A DNA stretch of 64,000 nt from a virus (IMGVR_UViG_3300028045_000001:64001-128000); one strand, 5' to 3'. Counted from the first letter of the stretch, positions 28,980-38,842 are shown. Numbers and translations: made by a program. Notes: generated from the letters alone by a model not told the origin.

Positions 28980-29766
28980 TATCATTAAACGATTGTTGGA
29001 TCCAACTCCCGCTTGCAATTTTACTCCTGTGAGTCTAAAGGCAGATTGGAAATTGCCAAAGACACCCAGGACTACTCGTCCCGACAGTGCAGTAGATATG
29101 AAAGGTTTATCTCTAAATGATGCGCAGGGCGGTGAAAGTGACGGTATAGTTACCATTGATACGTTTCTTGAAGGCGGAGCCAAAGATGCCGCTACAGAAT
29201 GCAATGGTGAATCCACTGTAACGGATCTCCCTTTCTCATTAAAATTAGAGAAAGTATTGGATGGGTCGTTGCATCTAACGGTGATCATAATGGGATACAT
29301 TGATCAGCCATTCTCATGGATACAATTAGAGAAGGTACTGATGCGATTATCGGAGTCAGATAGTGTTACTATGTACATTATCTCTGGCGGTGGCAGCATT
29401 GCGGGTGGCATGTGCGTAGTGTCTGCTATGAAAAAATGTAAGGCGAGGATAACGACTGTTGGCATGGGAGTAATTGGATCAATGGGGTCTGCTATTTGGA
29501 TGTACGGGGATGAGTTGATCGCTATGCCGATGTGTGAGATAATGTACCATATGTCTGCTGGAATGTCATTTGGAAACTCCCTTGCTGCGAAAGAGGACGC
29601 CGAAAACATTGTGGATTATATTAACAGCATTTTTTTACGGAAGGCTGTGGAGTTAAATATCATTACTCCAGAAGAAGCTGAAATGATAAATAAGAATAAA
29701 CAGGATGTTTACATAACAGCTGAGGAGTACAATGCTCGACAGGGGGGAAGTAGAGATGATCAATAA
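28972..29766 (+). CDS. ClpP/SppA-like serine protease
   Basis: 264 aa. The N-terminal about 95 residues are a charged extension absent from housekeeping ClpP. The rest has the ClpP crotonase-like fold: an IISGGGSIAGGM oxyanion block, the nucleophile S170 in GVIGSMGSA, and catalytic H193 in IMYHMSAG. The Ser-His spacing of 23 is close to that of ClpP. Phage ClpP-like enzymes usually act in head maturation, so it may join or regulate the gp21-like protease encoded just upstream. ATG 28972 follows GGAGG and overlaps the previous gene. No ClpX-like partner is in the window. Confidence 0.8.
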   Translation: MTNIIKRLLDPTPACNFTPVSLKADWKLPKTPRTTRPDSAVDMKGLSLNDAQGGESDGIVTIDTFLEGGAKDAATECNGESTVTDLPFSLKLEKVLDGSLHLTVIIMGYIDQPFSWIQLEKVLMRLSESDSVTMYIISGGGSIAGGMCVVSAMKKCKARITTVGMGVIGSMGSAIWMYGDELIAMPMCEIMYHMSAGMSFGNSLAAKEDAENIVDYINSIFLRKAVELNIITPEEAEMINKNKQDVYITAEEYNARQGGSRDDQ

Positions 29767-30445
29767 AGGCGCTGCAAGCGTAGGGATGATCGACAGTATT
29801 GTCTCTATGAACGATATGGAGGATATAGAACATATCTCTAAGATAGTCGTAGGGGAGGCTCCTGTCAAGGAGAGTAAAGGGGATGACGAGGATAGCCCTG
29901 GTAAATGCTTCGACGTCGTCTATGATGCACATGGACAAAGGACAATTGTTTCTTACATCGAGGATTTATGTGAATGGGACACCACAACATTTACATTACT
30001 ATCTATTTTGTTATCTGAACCTGAAGATACGACTATAGTCATAAATGCGGGTAGTATGTATGCCCAGCCACATACACTTATTGCTACCATGAATGCAATA
30101 GCTAATTCAAACGCAAAGGTTATAGTTGATATCAGATGGGGAAACGCAGCTACGTATTTATTAGCTGCTGTTGCGGATGAGGTTACTGTCAATGAGACAT
30201 CGTGCGTGGTGTTCAATCAGTTTAGAGCCTATGGGTCTGGTACAGTAGAACAGGCCAGACAGAGGACAACGGTAGCATCAAAAAGAATCAGTGCGCTCTA
30301 CGAAATATTAAGATCAACTGGGCTATTGACAGATGACGAAATTAATAAACTATCCACTGAACATACTACTTCTATTTGGTTATATGGCGATGAGCTAATG
30401 GAACGAATAGCAAAGAAGAACTCGATGTCAGTTAGCAAAGTATAA
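29756..30445 (+). CDS. Catalytically dead ClpP-like paralog
   Basis: 229 aa. It aligns with the C-terminal domain of the preceding protease, but the nucleophile serine is Ala (about A131 in GNAATYLL) and the histidine is Asn (about N154 in VVFNQF). The GDE/ADE landmark and the helix after it align without gaps. It starts inside the end of the active gene (11-base overlap) behind AGGGGGG, so the two are made together. This suggests a mixed assembly of active and inactive subunits, as in ClpP/ClpR systems; that is inference. Decay to a non-functional gene is less likely, because the frame and SD are intact. Confidence 0.72.
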   Translation: MINKGAASVGMIDSIVSMNDMEDIEHISKIVVGEAPVKESKGDDEDSPGKCFDVVYDAHGQRTIVSYIEDLCEWDTTTFTLLSILLSEPEDTTIVINAGSMYAQPHTLIATMNAIANSNAKVIVDIRWGNAATYLLAAVADEVTVNETSCVVFNQFRAYGSGTVEQARQRTTVASKRISALYEILRSTGLLTDDEINKLSTEHTTSIWLYGDELMERIAKKNSMSVSKV

Positions 30446-30462
30446 CATTTTCGATAACCCAC

Positions 30463-30496
30463 CACATCGCGTGTTTTAATAGAAACACGCGATGTG
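30463..30496 (+). terminator. Hairpin terminator
   Basis: A 14-bp perfect stem (30463-30476 with 30483-30496) and a 6-base loop after the protease cluster. Confidence 0.75.
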
Positions 30497-30519
30497 ATTA
30501 CATATATGAGGTATATGAA

Positions 30520-31782
30520 ATGCACAATATATTTGTTCAATTTAATGAGTCCAACAAAAAACTTACAGATATGGATATATTGGAATCAACTATGAAGTTC
30601 TTTGAAGAGTTTGAAGAAGTAGATGAGTTATTCCGAGAGCTCGATTCTGAGTTGAACAGGTGCAGTAATGCACAACTTATTTGTGCTACAGTGAGCGAGT
30701 TCGGGCTTACTCCCGCCGTAGCCAAAGTTACAAGTGACCATGACTTAACAATGGCACTTGGTGAGCAAACCGCGTCATTGCAGCAATTTATAGATGGAAC
30801 TTCTGAAAAGGCCATTGAAGTAGAAGTCGTAATGAATGAAATGAAAAAATTCATTCAGGACAGTATGAATACTCTAGTAAAGATAGTGCTCACAGTAGTT
30901 AAAAAACTCATAGAGCTTAGTGGGAAAGTAGTGACCTACATAATCCGTGCGCTTAATCACAATAAAGACGAGGTTCGTGAATTACGGGAAACCATGGATG
31001 AGACCATCAAAGAAGTTACGGAGGTGTCAACCAAAGATATCAGTTCAAGAAACCCAATGTATACAGATGAATATGTCATGAATGTAGAATTATGGCATGC
31101 TGGGAAACATCCAAAGCAAGCGGAAATCGAATTGACTCCTACTACTAACTATGCTGCGTTTGTTAAAATTCGTGAGACACTGGCGAATAAGGCAAGCATG
31201 CTGCAGGATACTGACGCTTTGATCCAAGACTTCGTCGGTAATTTAGATACGGAATACTACAATACGTTCCAAGAAATTTTAAAGGGATTGCATTTCGATT
31301 TCTATTGGGATAAGAAGAACCTAAGTCTAAATAGATTATCATTAGATAAATCTAAAATTGGAAAGAAGGGCGGCGCTAAGGGAATAGACAATAAGACGAA
31401 GAAGCCTCATTTCGAGGCTAAGTTAAATGAGCTGCTAACTGGGCAATTAGATAATCAAATGGCACCAGTACTCGTTATGATTAATGCACAAAATGGATTG
31501 ATCAAAGATACGAAGAAGTATCTTACCGAATTAATTAAATCATTTGATGGAACTAATATACAGCCCAATGATAAACATTATCAAGTGGCCTCACAATTGG
31601 AAGAACGATATGGCTCTACTGGTAGAAGCGATGACGGTAAGGGTGGGATCCATGAGCTGAGTAAGGCGGTTCTCGCATACAGAAGATCTATAATGGAACG
31701 ATGCCTGTATGTAAGTAATACGCATACAAAAATGATTAGCATTATATGCAAAACTATGGCTTCGACCATACCAAAAAAATAA
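30520..31782 (+). CDS. Internal head protein-like paralog (copy 1)
   Basis: 420 aa, a paralog of the proteins encoded at 35294-36508 and 36540-37871. The three share an acidic N-terminal about 100 residues with a GL(T/N/D)xxxA element, then an SLQ(G/Q)(Y/F)(I/M)D motif, then IxxEVxMN, then an amphipathic basic helix. Here these are SLQQFIDG and VEVVMNE, with the conserved Glu at about 102. The arrangement resembles inner-body and internal head proteins of phiKZ-like phages, which are cut by the prohead protease. The C-terminal two thirds have diverged. GAGG precedes ATG 30520. It stands alone between two hairpins. Confidence 0.6.
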   Translation: MHNIFVQFNESNKKLTDMDILESTMKFFEEFEEVDELFRELDSELNRCSNAQLICATVSEFGLTPAVAKVTSDHDLTMALGEQTASLQQFIDGTSEKAIEVEVVMNEMKKFIQDSMNTLVKIVLTVVKKLIELSGKVVTYIIRALNHNKDEVRELRETMDETIKEVTEVSTKDISSRNPMYTDEYVMNVELWHAGKHPKQAEIELTPTTNYAAFVKIRETLANKASMLQDTDALIQDFVGNLDTEYYNTFQEILKGLHFDFYWDKKNLSLNRLSLDKSKIGKKGGAKGIDNKTKKPHFEAKLNELLTGQLDNQMAPVLVMINAQNGLIKDTKKYLTELIKSFDGTNIQPNDKHYQVASQLEERYGSTGRSDDGKGGIHELSKAVLAYRRSIMERCLYVSNTHTKMISIICKTMASTIPKK

Positions 31783-31791
31783 TGCTTTATG

Positions 31792-31821
31792 ATAGCAGCT
31801 CCAAACATTTGGAGCTGCTAT
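31792..31821 (+). terminator. Hairpin terminator
   Basis: A 14-bp perfect stem (31792-31805 with 31808-31821) with a 2-base loop, ending 20 bases before the terminase start codon. Confidence 0.75.
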
Positions 31822-31841
31822 AAGTAAGAGGGCGACGATAA

Positions 31842-33962
31842 ATGGATACTGTGTTGTTATATTTCAAAGATTACTTGGCTAAGTGTGCGGTTATTTATGA
31901 TGCAGAGACGCCCAATAAATCCTTTATTAAACTGAGTACCATTTATAAAAAAAAGGGGATAGAGAACAATAAATGGATGTTAGCTCTGTGCCAAAAAGAT
32001 CTAATAGGGGTTGATCCACATAGTAGTGAATTATCGTATGATCAGAAATTAAAAATAGGACTCGAGTGCAAGATAAACCCCATATATTTTTTTAGAGAAG
32101 TTTGTCGTGTGCCAGTGACGGGATCTAACCCAGTTCCTTTTTTGGCGGACCAAGCTAACCTACCTGTACTGTGGCTGTTTCTTAGTAGTATAAACTTGTT
32201 CGAAGTCATAGCAAGACAAATTGGTAAGACTGTATGTATGTTAGCAATATATGAGTATATAACGTATATAGGCTACTACAACTCCTCATCGAGTATGGTA
32301 ACACAGACAGACAAACTCCGCGTTGAAAATATCTCTAGGCTAAAGGTAATGCGCGATGCCCTTCCTAAATGGATGCTGCATAAATCCATAAGGGACAGTG
32401 ATAACAAAGAGGAGCTGTACTACGAAGCGTTGGGCAATAAGCTACTCACCTTTGTTGGGTCGGCGGATCGAAATGCAGCGGATGGTAAGGTACGTGGCCT
32501 TACTGTACCAACTCTAGGCTGGGACGAGTTCCCGTACATCAAAAATAATGAGGTCATGTATAAAGCTGCCACTGCCACCATGTCTACTGCAATTGAACAA
32601 GCGCGGGAAGCTGGAGTGCCCTCAGCCAATATGATATTCACAACGGCAGGGGATCTCACCACAAGGGATGGTAAGTTTGCTTACTCGCTTGTACTTGGCG
32701 CGATGTCATGGCAGGATATACTATTTGATAGCATTGATATGAGTAGCCTAAAGAAAACTGTCAATGCAAACAGCGTTAATGATATGGTTTATATCACCAA
32801 ATCCTATCTGCAATTGGGGAAGACTAAGGAGTGGTTAGAAGAGCGTAGAAGAAAGAACTCGTTGTCTGAAGCAGAGTTAGATAAAGATTTTAGATGCATT
32901 TGGTCAACGGGGAACAGGGAAACTTCAGTGGTTGATCCTACGATACTCAAACTATTAAACGAGTATCAAAGGGATCCCGAGTATATACAACAATATGACA
33001 ATACTCATATATGTTGGTTTAAAAGTAAGGCTGACATTGATAGGATTGCTCCAACAATATCGTGTGTTATGGGGGCTGACGGCAGTGAGGCCATAGGAGC
33101 TGATTTCACGACATTCGTTATAACTGACTCCTCTGATCTTTCTGTGCTCGGCACATGTAAATGCAATATATCCAACTTGTTACAATTATCAGAGATGATA
33201 TTTGAACTGCTGATGAAATTTAAACGCATGATCTTCGTGCCAGAACGCAATAGCACAGGGGCGGCCATAGTAGACAACATATTGATATTCTTTTCACGTG
33301 CGAATGTCAATCCATATAAACGAATATTTAATACATTTGTTGATACAGGGGATAATTTAGCAGTTAGTAAAATAAACCAACTTATAAGTCCACTTGGCTC
33401 AGATAAAAAACGATTTGGATTTAGGACTACGGGAAGATCAAGAGATCTACTATACAATACTGTATTACACGACAGTATATCCGAATGTAAAACCAAACTA
33501 TATGATCAAAGACTTATAGAAGAGATACAAGGGTTGGAGAAAAGGAATGGTAGGATTGATCACTCTGAGGCCGGACACGATGATTTACTTGTGGCTTGGC
33601 TACTGTGTCTGTGGTTCATAAAGTACGCCAGGAATACACATCTTTACGATATAGATAGTTCTAAATTTATGGTCAACCATATAGATCCACACGCCAAGTA
33701 TACCAAGCAAGAAATAGAGCAACAAATGCAGCTTAGAGTACGCCGAGAAGGATTGGTGGAACTTATAAAAATATCATTCTCCAATTCTATGGGCGAGGTA
33801 TATAAACGAGAACTGAGGCTCATTGAATCGGCTATCAATGAAGATATTAAAGTTCCCGTTAAAACCGCCAGTGACGTTGAAGAATCTGTCCGCAAAAAAA
33901 GAGATAATAGAAAGAGGGATTTGCCAGCAACGTTACGACGCTTTTACCCACCGGCAGTATAA
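31842..33962 (+). CDS. Terminase large subunit
   Basis: 706 aa. This is the motor that pumps phage DNA into the prohead and cuts it. The ATPase Walker A is ARQIGKT (K129), of the T4 gp17 type with Arg instead of a second Gly, and Walker B is LGWDEF (D228, E229). The C-terminal RNase H-like nuclease domain shows VMGADGSEAIGADF (about 410), PERNSTG (about 470) and HDDLLVAW (about 580), which supply its acidic residues. A basic tail ends the protein. Its length is typical of jumbo-phage TerL. No small terminase subunit was recognised nearby. Confidence 0.92.
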   Translation: MDTVLLYFKDYLAKCAVIYDAETPNKSFIKLSTIYKKKGIENNKWMLALCQKDLIGVDPHSSELSYDQKLKIGLECKINPIYFFREVCRVPVTGSNPVPFLADQANLPVLWLFLSSINLFEVIARQIGKTVCMLAIYEYITYIGYYNSSSSMVTQTDKLRVENISRLKVMRDALPKWMLHKSIRDSDNKEELYYEALGNKLLTFVGSADRNAADGKVRGLTVPTLGWDEFPYIKNNEVMYKAATATMSTAIEQAREAGVPSANMIFTTAGDLTTRDGKFAYSLVLGAMSWQDILFDSIDMSSLKKTVNANSVNDMVYITKSYLQLGKTKEWLEERRRKNSLSEAELDKDFRCIWSTGNRETSVVDPTILKLLNEYQRDPEYIQQYDNTHICWFKSKADIDRIAPTISCVMGADGSEAIGADFTTFVITDSSDLSVLGTCKCNISNLLQLSEMIFELLMKFKRMIFVPERNSTGAAIVDNILIFFSRANVNPYKRIFNTFVDTGDNLAVSKINQLISPLGSDKKRFGFRTTGRSRDLLYNTVLHDSISECKTKLYDQRLIEEIQGLEKRNGRIDHSEAGHDDLLVAWLLCLWFIKYARNTHLYDIDSSKFMVNHIDPHAKYTKQEIEQQMQLRVRREGLVELIKISFSNSMGEVYKRELRLIESAINEDIKVPVKTASDVEESVRKKRDNRKRDLPATLRRFYPPAV

Positions 33963-33995
33963 AATATTAAATTGTTGGGATAAGGATATATTAAA

Positions 33996-35243
33996 ATGTA
34001 TAAGAATCTGAAAGAGGCGTTCAATAAAAACTTTGAAGTTATAATAACCCCAGCCATTATAAATCATATAGAAAATTATTGTATCCAATGGGAGCTACAT
34101 AAGAAACATCCTTTGACATTAAACAGCGTATACATAGGAATCCACAAATTAAGTTTTTTAAACAGTGAGGATGGCCAATACCTACTTGGGTTATTCGATA
34201 CAACCATTAAAGAAGTAGCTGCTGTGTTAAAGAAGACAGAGGGTGTAGAGTTCAAGCACAACGTAGCATCCCACCCTTACAATCTTTTTGCTTTGTGGGT
34301 GTACTACAAAATAGTTCATTCCAATGTATCGGCTAAACAGAAGCATACTGCGTGCTTTTGTTTGTTGAAGATGCTGCAGTATAAATTTTTTTCTGGGAGA
34401 ATACGGATACATTTTAAGCATCCTCCAGATCAAGCAACTATGGATTATACATTAAATGAACTGGATAACAAATTCGATATCGTTAAGTATGGGACATGGA
34501 AGAAGGTAATAGAGGCTGCATCACTCGATATCATGGACAAGAAGTCCATTCACTATAATGCACTACGGACATTTGCAACAGATAAGGACGTAAGAGATGT
34601 GGTGGTCAATACGTTCAATAAAGTCTCAAGTAGGGTTAAGATTATAGCGCAAGCATGGTACCGTAACAAAGCACATGATAGGGTCATCACCTCGTCTGCG
34701 TTGACTACGGAATTTGAAGGGAAAAAGATAATAAAGAATATAAGTGGGATTGAGAACATGCTGTCCTCCATACATTCGCAAATAATATCTGGTCCAGCAT
34801 TTATAGATCATAACGATATGGAGATAGTGGTATCTATAACTAGAAAAATTAGCTCCGAGATGCTGCAGCGAACACTTATGCAACTATCAGATGTAGCATT
34901 GCAACAGGCCCGTATGGATAAGCACGAAGCTATTACAAAAATTAAGGGGTATGAGACAATAGTAAGTATGAGGATGTTAGTTAATGAATTACTACTAGTT
35001 GTTTACAATGCATGCCTTTTAGAAAAAGTTAATACAAAGAACCCACTTAGGATAATAGAGAAGGCATCCAACTTAATGCAGTCGTCACAGATAAAAGACC
35101 TGCGTGTACTAAGAGTTAAACGATCATTGGATCACTTCATAACTGAACTCGGCATTAGTCGACGCCACGCTACGATAGTGTCACTTAGATCGGCAGTTGT
35201 AATATATCTCTTATTGAGGTCATTTAAATACATGGCGAATTAA
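33996..35243 (+). CDS. Unknown helical protein downstream of terminase
   Basis: 415 aa, not recognised. Mostly helical, Lys-rich, with a long helix-rich centre and no enzymatic motif seen. It starts 33 bases after terminase with AAGGA upstream, so it is co-transcribed. A head or packaging role is inferred from the neighbour only. Confidence 0.75.
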   Translation: MYKNLKEAFNKNFEVIITPAIINHIENYCIQWELHKKHPLTLNSVYIGIHKLSFLNSEDGQYLLGLFDTTIKEVAAVLKKTEGVEFKHNVASHPYNLFALWVYYKIVHSNVSAKQKHTACFCLLKMLQYKFFSGRIRIHFKHPPDQATMDYTLNELDNKFDIVKYGTWKKVIEAASLDIMDKKSIHYNALRTFATDKDVRDVVVNTFNKVSSRVKIIAQAWYRNKAHDRVITSSALTTEFEGKKIIKNISGIENMLSSIHSQIISGPAFIDHNDMEIVVSITRKISSEMLQRTLMQLSDVALQQARMDKHEAITKIKGYETIVSMRMLVNELLLVVYNACLLEKVNTKNPLRIIEKASNLMQSSQIKDLRVLRVKRSLDHFITELGISRRHATIVSLRSAVVIYLLLRSFKYMAN

Positions 35244-35244
35244 C

Positions 35245-35288
35245 TATGTGACATACGAACGCCTTGCAAGGCGTTCGTATGTCACATA
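35245..35288. terminator. Bidirectional terminator, 44-base palindrome
   Basis: Perfect palindrome without spacer, centred at 35266/35267 (CGCCTTGCAAGGCG). It is the longest of the set. It begins two bases after the + gene and ends five bases before the - gene of a convergent pair. Confidence 0.85.
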
Positions 35289-35293
35289 TGTAC

Positions 35294-36508
35294 TTACCTT
35301 AAAGAATCTAATTCCTTTTTAACGTATTTTTCTGTAGCTATCGATATAGTGGAAATATCTCCTATAAAGCTATACGCCATCTTAGTTATTTCATGTAATA
35401 ATTTTGACCCACATGTTATGGCGGCGGCAGAGTGTTTCTGAACTTTTCGGTACTCAGTTGGGTCCCCTTTTGTTTCAGTTAGGAGTTTGCTGTATTCGTT
35501 TAGTTCTTTCGTTATTAACTGACCCGCCTTGGTTATAGCAACACCCCCACCCTCGACTGCAGTATCAATAGTAAATAAATAATCTGTGTCTAAGAATAGC
35601 TGGAAAATAAAGTATGCTTTCGTTAAATTATCAACGGTGCCGAATCGAAATTCGCCGGCAGTCATGGTTACCACTTCATATTTCATTTCTGGAGAAATAG
35701 CAACGTTGATGCCAAGCAGTCTAAATGCTTCAAATAGCTCAGTTGAGAGTGCTTCAGAATAATCTGGATCAGAATCATACCCTTTTCTTAAACTTTTTAT
35801 TTTTGTTTCCCAGGGAGTTATTAGTGACCCAAGTTGAGCGTACTTAAGTTTTTTAATTATTTTAATCTTTTCAACTATATCCTGAACTTTAGTTTTTATA
35901 ACAACTCTTTCTTTGAGTAGGTTGTTCTTGCTTTTTTTTGTGAACCACTCATGTGTAGCATCAATGACTTCTTTTTTGTTTGGGACTCTTTCTCCTCCGA
36001 GTGTACGTATAGCCAATTGGCGCAGTAGGTGATCTAATGTTGTCTCTTTCTTTTTTAGATCGGATTTAGATATCTTAGAAAATAGCTTAAATTTTCTAAG
36101 CAGCTTAATAAACATCTGGCGTAGTAGGGCTAAGAGTTTAACGAACTTATCATATCCAGTTTTAATAAGCTTAGTGATGCTATTCATCATGACTTCTTGC
36201 ACGATATCGACATCGTCAATATCATCCATATATCCTTGTAGAGATACATCCGATTCGATGAACAGCTCGTTGTAGTTCCGCTTTATGGCCAACTGAGCCA
36301 TCCCTTTATTTAGCCCATTCTCCGAGATTACTTCTGCAAATTGAGATACAGTCCCTATGTCATTAATGAGGGTGTCCATTTCAAAAACTACAGTATCTAT
36401 CTCATTGAATATCTCATTGATATCAATCCTTGCAGCAATAATATCAGAAGAAGTAGCCTCCTCAGTTCCCATTTCAAATAAAACTTCAATTTTATTTTTA
36501 TTTTTCAT
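35294..36508 (-). CDS. Internal head protein-like paralog (copy 2)
   Basis: 404 aa. It shares with copy 3 the segments SLQGY(M/I)DD and IVQEVMMN (Glu about 105), followed by an amphipathic basic helix and a FIKL/FIKI block. The later part is Lys-rich and diverged. The acidic about 105-residue N-terminus would be a removable propeptide if the Glu is a cleavage site. The best SD, AGAGGAG, is 15 bases from the ATG and directly abuts an ATG-TAA pair, an odd start arrangement. Last gene of a three-gene minus operon. Confidence 0.6.
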   Translation of the reverse strand: MKNKNKIEVLFEMGTEEATSSDIIAARIDINEIFNEIDTVVFEMDTLINDIGTVSQFAEVISENGLNKGMAQLAIKRNYNELFIESDVSLQGYMDDIDDVDIVQEVMMNSITKLIKTGYDKFVKLLALLRQMFIKLLRKFKLFSKISKSDLKKKETTLDHLLRQLAIRTLGGERVPNKKEVIDATHEWFTKKSKNNLLKERVVIKTKVQDIVEKIKIIKKLKYAQLGSLITPWETKIKSLRKGYDSDPDYSEALSTELFEAFRLLGINVAISPEMKYEVVTMTAGEFRFGTVDNLTKAYFIFQLFLDTDYLFTIDTAVEGGGVAITKAGQLITKELNEYSKLLTETKGDPTEYRKVQKHSAAAITCGSKLLHEITKMAYSFIGDISTISIATEKYVKKELDSLR

Positions 36509-36539
36509 AGTTTTAATTTACATCTCCTCTTTTTATGCA

Positions 36540-37871
36540 TTACTCATGTTCTTTTTTAAGTTGCGTTAATAGTAATCCCAATTGATAGTTTACAGCGTTC
36601 CCGATTTTAATGAGTTCGGTCGTGTGTGCTGCCGTTGTTTTTAAAAGCTCCATGAGTATTTTGGAAGCTACCCCAACATTGATGCGTGACCTTTTTACCA
36701 CATAAGGAGTAGCAGTGCCGTTCTGCATATCCTCGGATTTAAACCTTTCGGCTTTCAATCTCAGAACCGTTTGATCCCACCAACGTAAAAAGAATTTATC
36801 TATAGATCTCAGTTCATCAGTGGATAATTTCTTCCAACTAAGGTATGCCTTTTTTGCCAACTCATCTGCAGTAGCTAACATCCGAGCTGGAGTGTGGCGG
36901 TAAATTTTACCATCGTTCATATATGCTATCGGCATATGATATTGTCTATATATGGTCAATAATTCATACAGGTCAGTAACTTTGTGTTTTACGCTGACGG
37001 GTTTTTTAGAAACTTTAAGTCCGTTGGAATTTAGTGGCCCTACTGCCACACCAAGTTTACTCAGATCCTCTATGACATCACTGGAGGATAGAAGTGTTGT
37101 ATAAAATGGAGTTGGAATAGGGATGGTGTTCTTTTTAAATGCATCCATCTCTTGTACAGATGCATCATGAAAGCTATTGATGGCATTGTAATCTATTGTA
37201 TTGAGTATCTCAATTGATTTAAACAACGAGGTAGGGGAATCACTAAGGTGTATGTTGGGCATTGTAACATTATGATCGCTGATTACTTCGAACACCCGAG
37301 AGTCGTCCACCCATTCGACTGTGCCGTCGCGCTTGAGCCTATCGGGTCCCTCATACATATCTATTATACCCCGAATGCGTTCAATAACGTCTTCGATCGA
37401 AATGTTATTTTTTTTTACTTTCACATCGGACTTAAACAAGAATGAAAAAACTTTTTTAGCTATCTTAATAAATAAGTCCCTAATATGATGCATGGCTTTG
37501 ACAATATTATCGTACCCCTTTTTAATGGTATCCGCAAGCCCATTCATCATAACTTCTTGAACAATAACTGAATCACACTGGTCGTCTATATATCCTTGAA
37601 GCGATGTATGCGAGTGCTTAAAAAAAGTATCGAGGTTATATTTAATTCCAAGGGTAGCCATCCCCTTGTCCAGTCCAGTTTCTTCAAGTGTAGTTTTAAA
37701 AATATCCATAGATTCTAACCTTCTATTATCGGAATCCATTTCATCTATGCTAACTGCAATTGTATCAAATAAATTATTTAGTTCGATCACGTCGTCAAGA
37801 TAATCTATCTCATTGTGGATAGGGATATTGCGTGATGGGTCAACATCCATATTTGCAAATAGGTCCTTCAT
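36540..37871 (-). CDS. Internal head protein-like paralog (copy 3)
   Basis: 443 aa. It is the closest relative of copy 2 over residues about 30-140 (SLQGYIDD, IVQEVMMNGL, then a Lys-rich amphipathic helix). The conserved Glu is at about 106. I start at 37871 (MKDLFANMD), because AAAGGAGAG lies just upstream; the in-frame extension to 37937 runs back into the preceding gene. The function is inferred from the phiKZ inner-body protein architecture and from the protease cluster nearby. Confidence 0.6.
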   Translation of the reverse strand: MKDLFANMDVDPSRNIPIHNEIDYLDDVIELNNLFDTIAVSIDEMDSDNRRLESMDIFKTTLEETGLDKGMATLGIKYNLDTFFKHSHTSLQGYIDDQCDSVIVQEVMMNGLADTIKKGYDNIVKAMHHIRDLFIKIAKKVFSFLFKSDVKVKKNNISIEDVIERIRGIIDMYEGPDRLKRDGTVEWVDDSRVFEVISDHNVTMPNIHLSDSPTSLFKSIEILNTIDYNAINSFHDASVQEMDAFKKNTIPIPTPFYTTLLSSSDVIEDLSKLGVAVGPLNSNGLKVSKKPVSVKHKVTDLYELLTIYRQYHMPIAYMNDGKIYRHTPARMLATADELAKKAYLSWKKLSTDELRSIDKFFLRWWDQTVLRLKAERFKSEDMQNGTATPYVVKRSRINVGVASKILMELLKTTAAHTTELIKIGNAVNYQLGLLLTQLKKEHE

Positions 37872-37890
37872 GTTGCTCTCCTTTGTATGA

Positions 37891-38730
37891 CTACACGATG
37901 TAATAAAGTAATCTGTTGAACTCCCTTTTATCGGCAATGATACTGGACCTTGAGAATTTTCTTAATTTTTCATTATATTCTGCTTCTTGATTTTCCCAGC
38001 TCCTGACTTTTTCAGCAAATGCCCCTATCTCAAATCCTCCTTCAATTCTTCCTTTATCCAATGACAATATTAGCTTATTATAAATATGCGCCTTTACTGC
38101 ACATACAGCTAAATCAACAAAAGATTGATACGCTGCCTCGCCAAGATTGTTTAAGTCCTTGTCATAATTAATCTTGAACGTTAGTACATAATTTAAGTGA
38201 GACTGAGTGGCTGGTATCAATTGGATTATGTTGGTACCAACTACTTCGGCTATTTGTGAGACACTTTCAGTTGCACCGGAGATCATTTCTATAACTCTTC
38301 CTCCAGCACCTGCCATTGTGTTAGTACCTCCAAGTCTAGAAAGCGAAAGGATTCCCGTCGCGTCACCAGTGGCGTTATCGAACACGGATGGGTAATTAAT
38401 AGATGTGACCGATGTTATATCGCCACCCTCTAATAGTTCTTTCGGTATTCTATAGATAGAGTATCGTCCTGAGGACCTTCGTTTATCGTTGTCATTTAAC
38501 TCTGGCATCACCGCCATTTCTTCCCTTAACATTATATCCTTGGTTCGAGCGCCCCTTAGATTTATATCTGGTAGTACCCAGGTGCCAAGGACTTGTTCCC
38601 TTATTACATTGTCTACATTGATCCTATTATCTCTCTTAGGATTAAATACCACATCAAGTATCTCTTTTGGCACAGTATTTGATAATCTCACAAAAAAAGT
38701 CTCTATTGGGTTGAATGAGCCACCAGGCAT
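37891..38730 (-). CDS. Probable virion structural protein
   Basis: 279 aa, not recognised. It has a Gly/Ala-rich middle (about 140-170) and a C-terminal helical region with many charged residues. I start at 38730 (MPGGSFNPIE) with AGGAGG seven bases upstream; the longer frame to 38922 overlaps the divergent small gene. First gene of the minus operon with the two internal-head-like paralogs. Confidence 0.7.
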   Translation of the reverse strand: MPGGSFNPIETFFVRLSNTVPKEILDVVFNPKRDNRINVDNVIREQVLGTWVLPDINLRGARTKDIMLREEMAVMPELNDNDKRRSSGRYSIYRIPKELLEGGDITSVTSINYPSVFDNATGDATGILSLSRLGGTNTMAGAGGRVIEMISGATESVSQIAEVVGTNIIQLIPATQSHLNYVLTFKINYDKDLNNLGEAAYQSFVDLAVCAVKAHIYNKLILSLDKGRIEGGFEIGAFAEKVRSWENQEAEYNEKLRKFSRSSIIADKREFNRLLYYIV

Positions 38731-38842
38731 AATTTGACCTCCTAAACTAGCCGTTAAAAGTGTACTGTAAGCAGTTATATAATAATCTAAAATTGATAAA
38801 TATTTTATACCCAATACAAGAATATTTATTAGGAGAACAGTT

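Noticed and set aside
33823-34011. 62-codon frame at the end of the terminase gene
   Set aside because: Overlaps the terminase C-terminus and the SD of the next gene out of frame, with no ribosome site.
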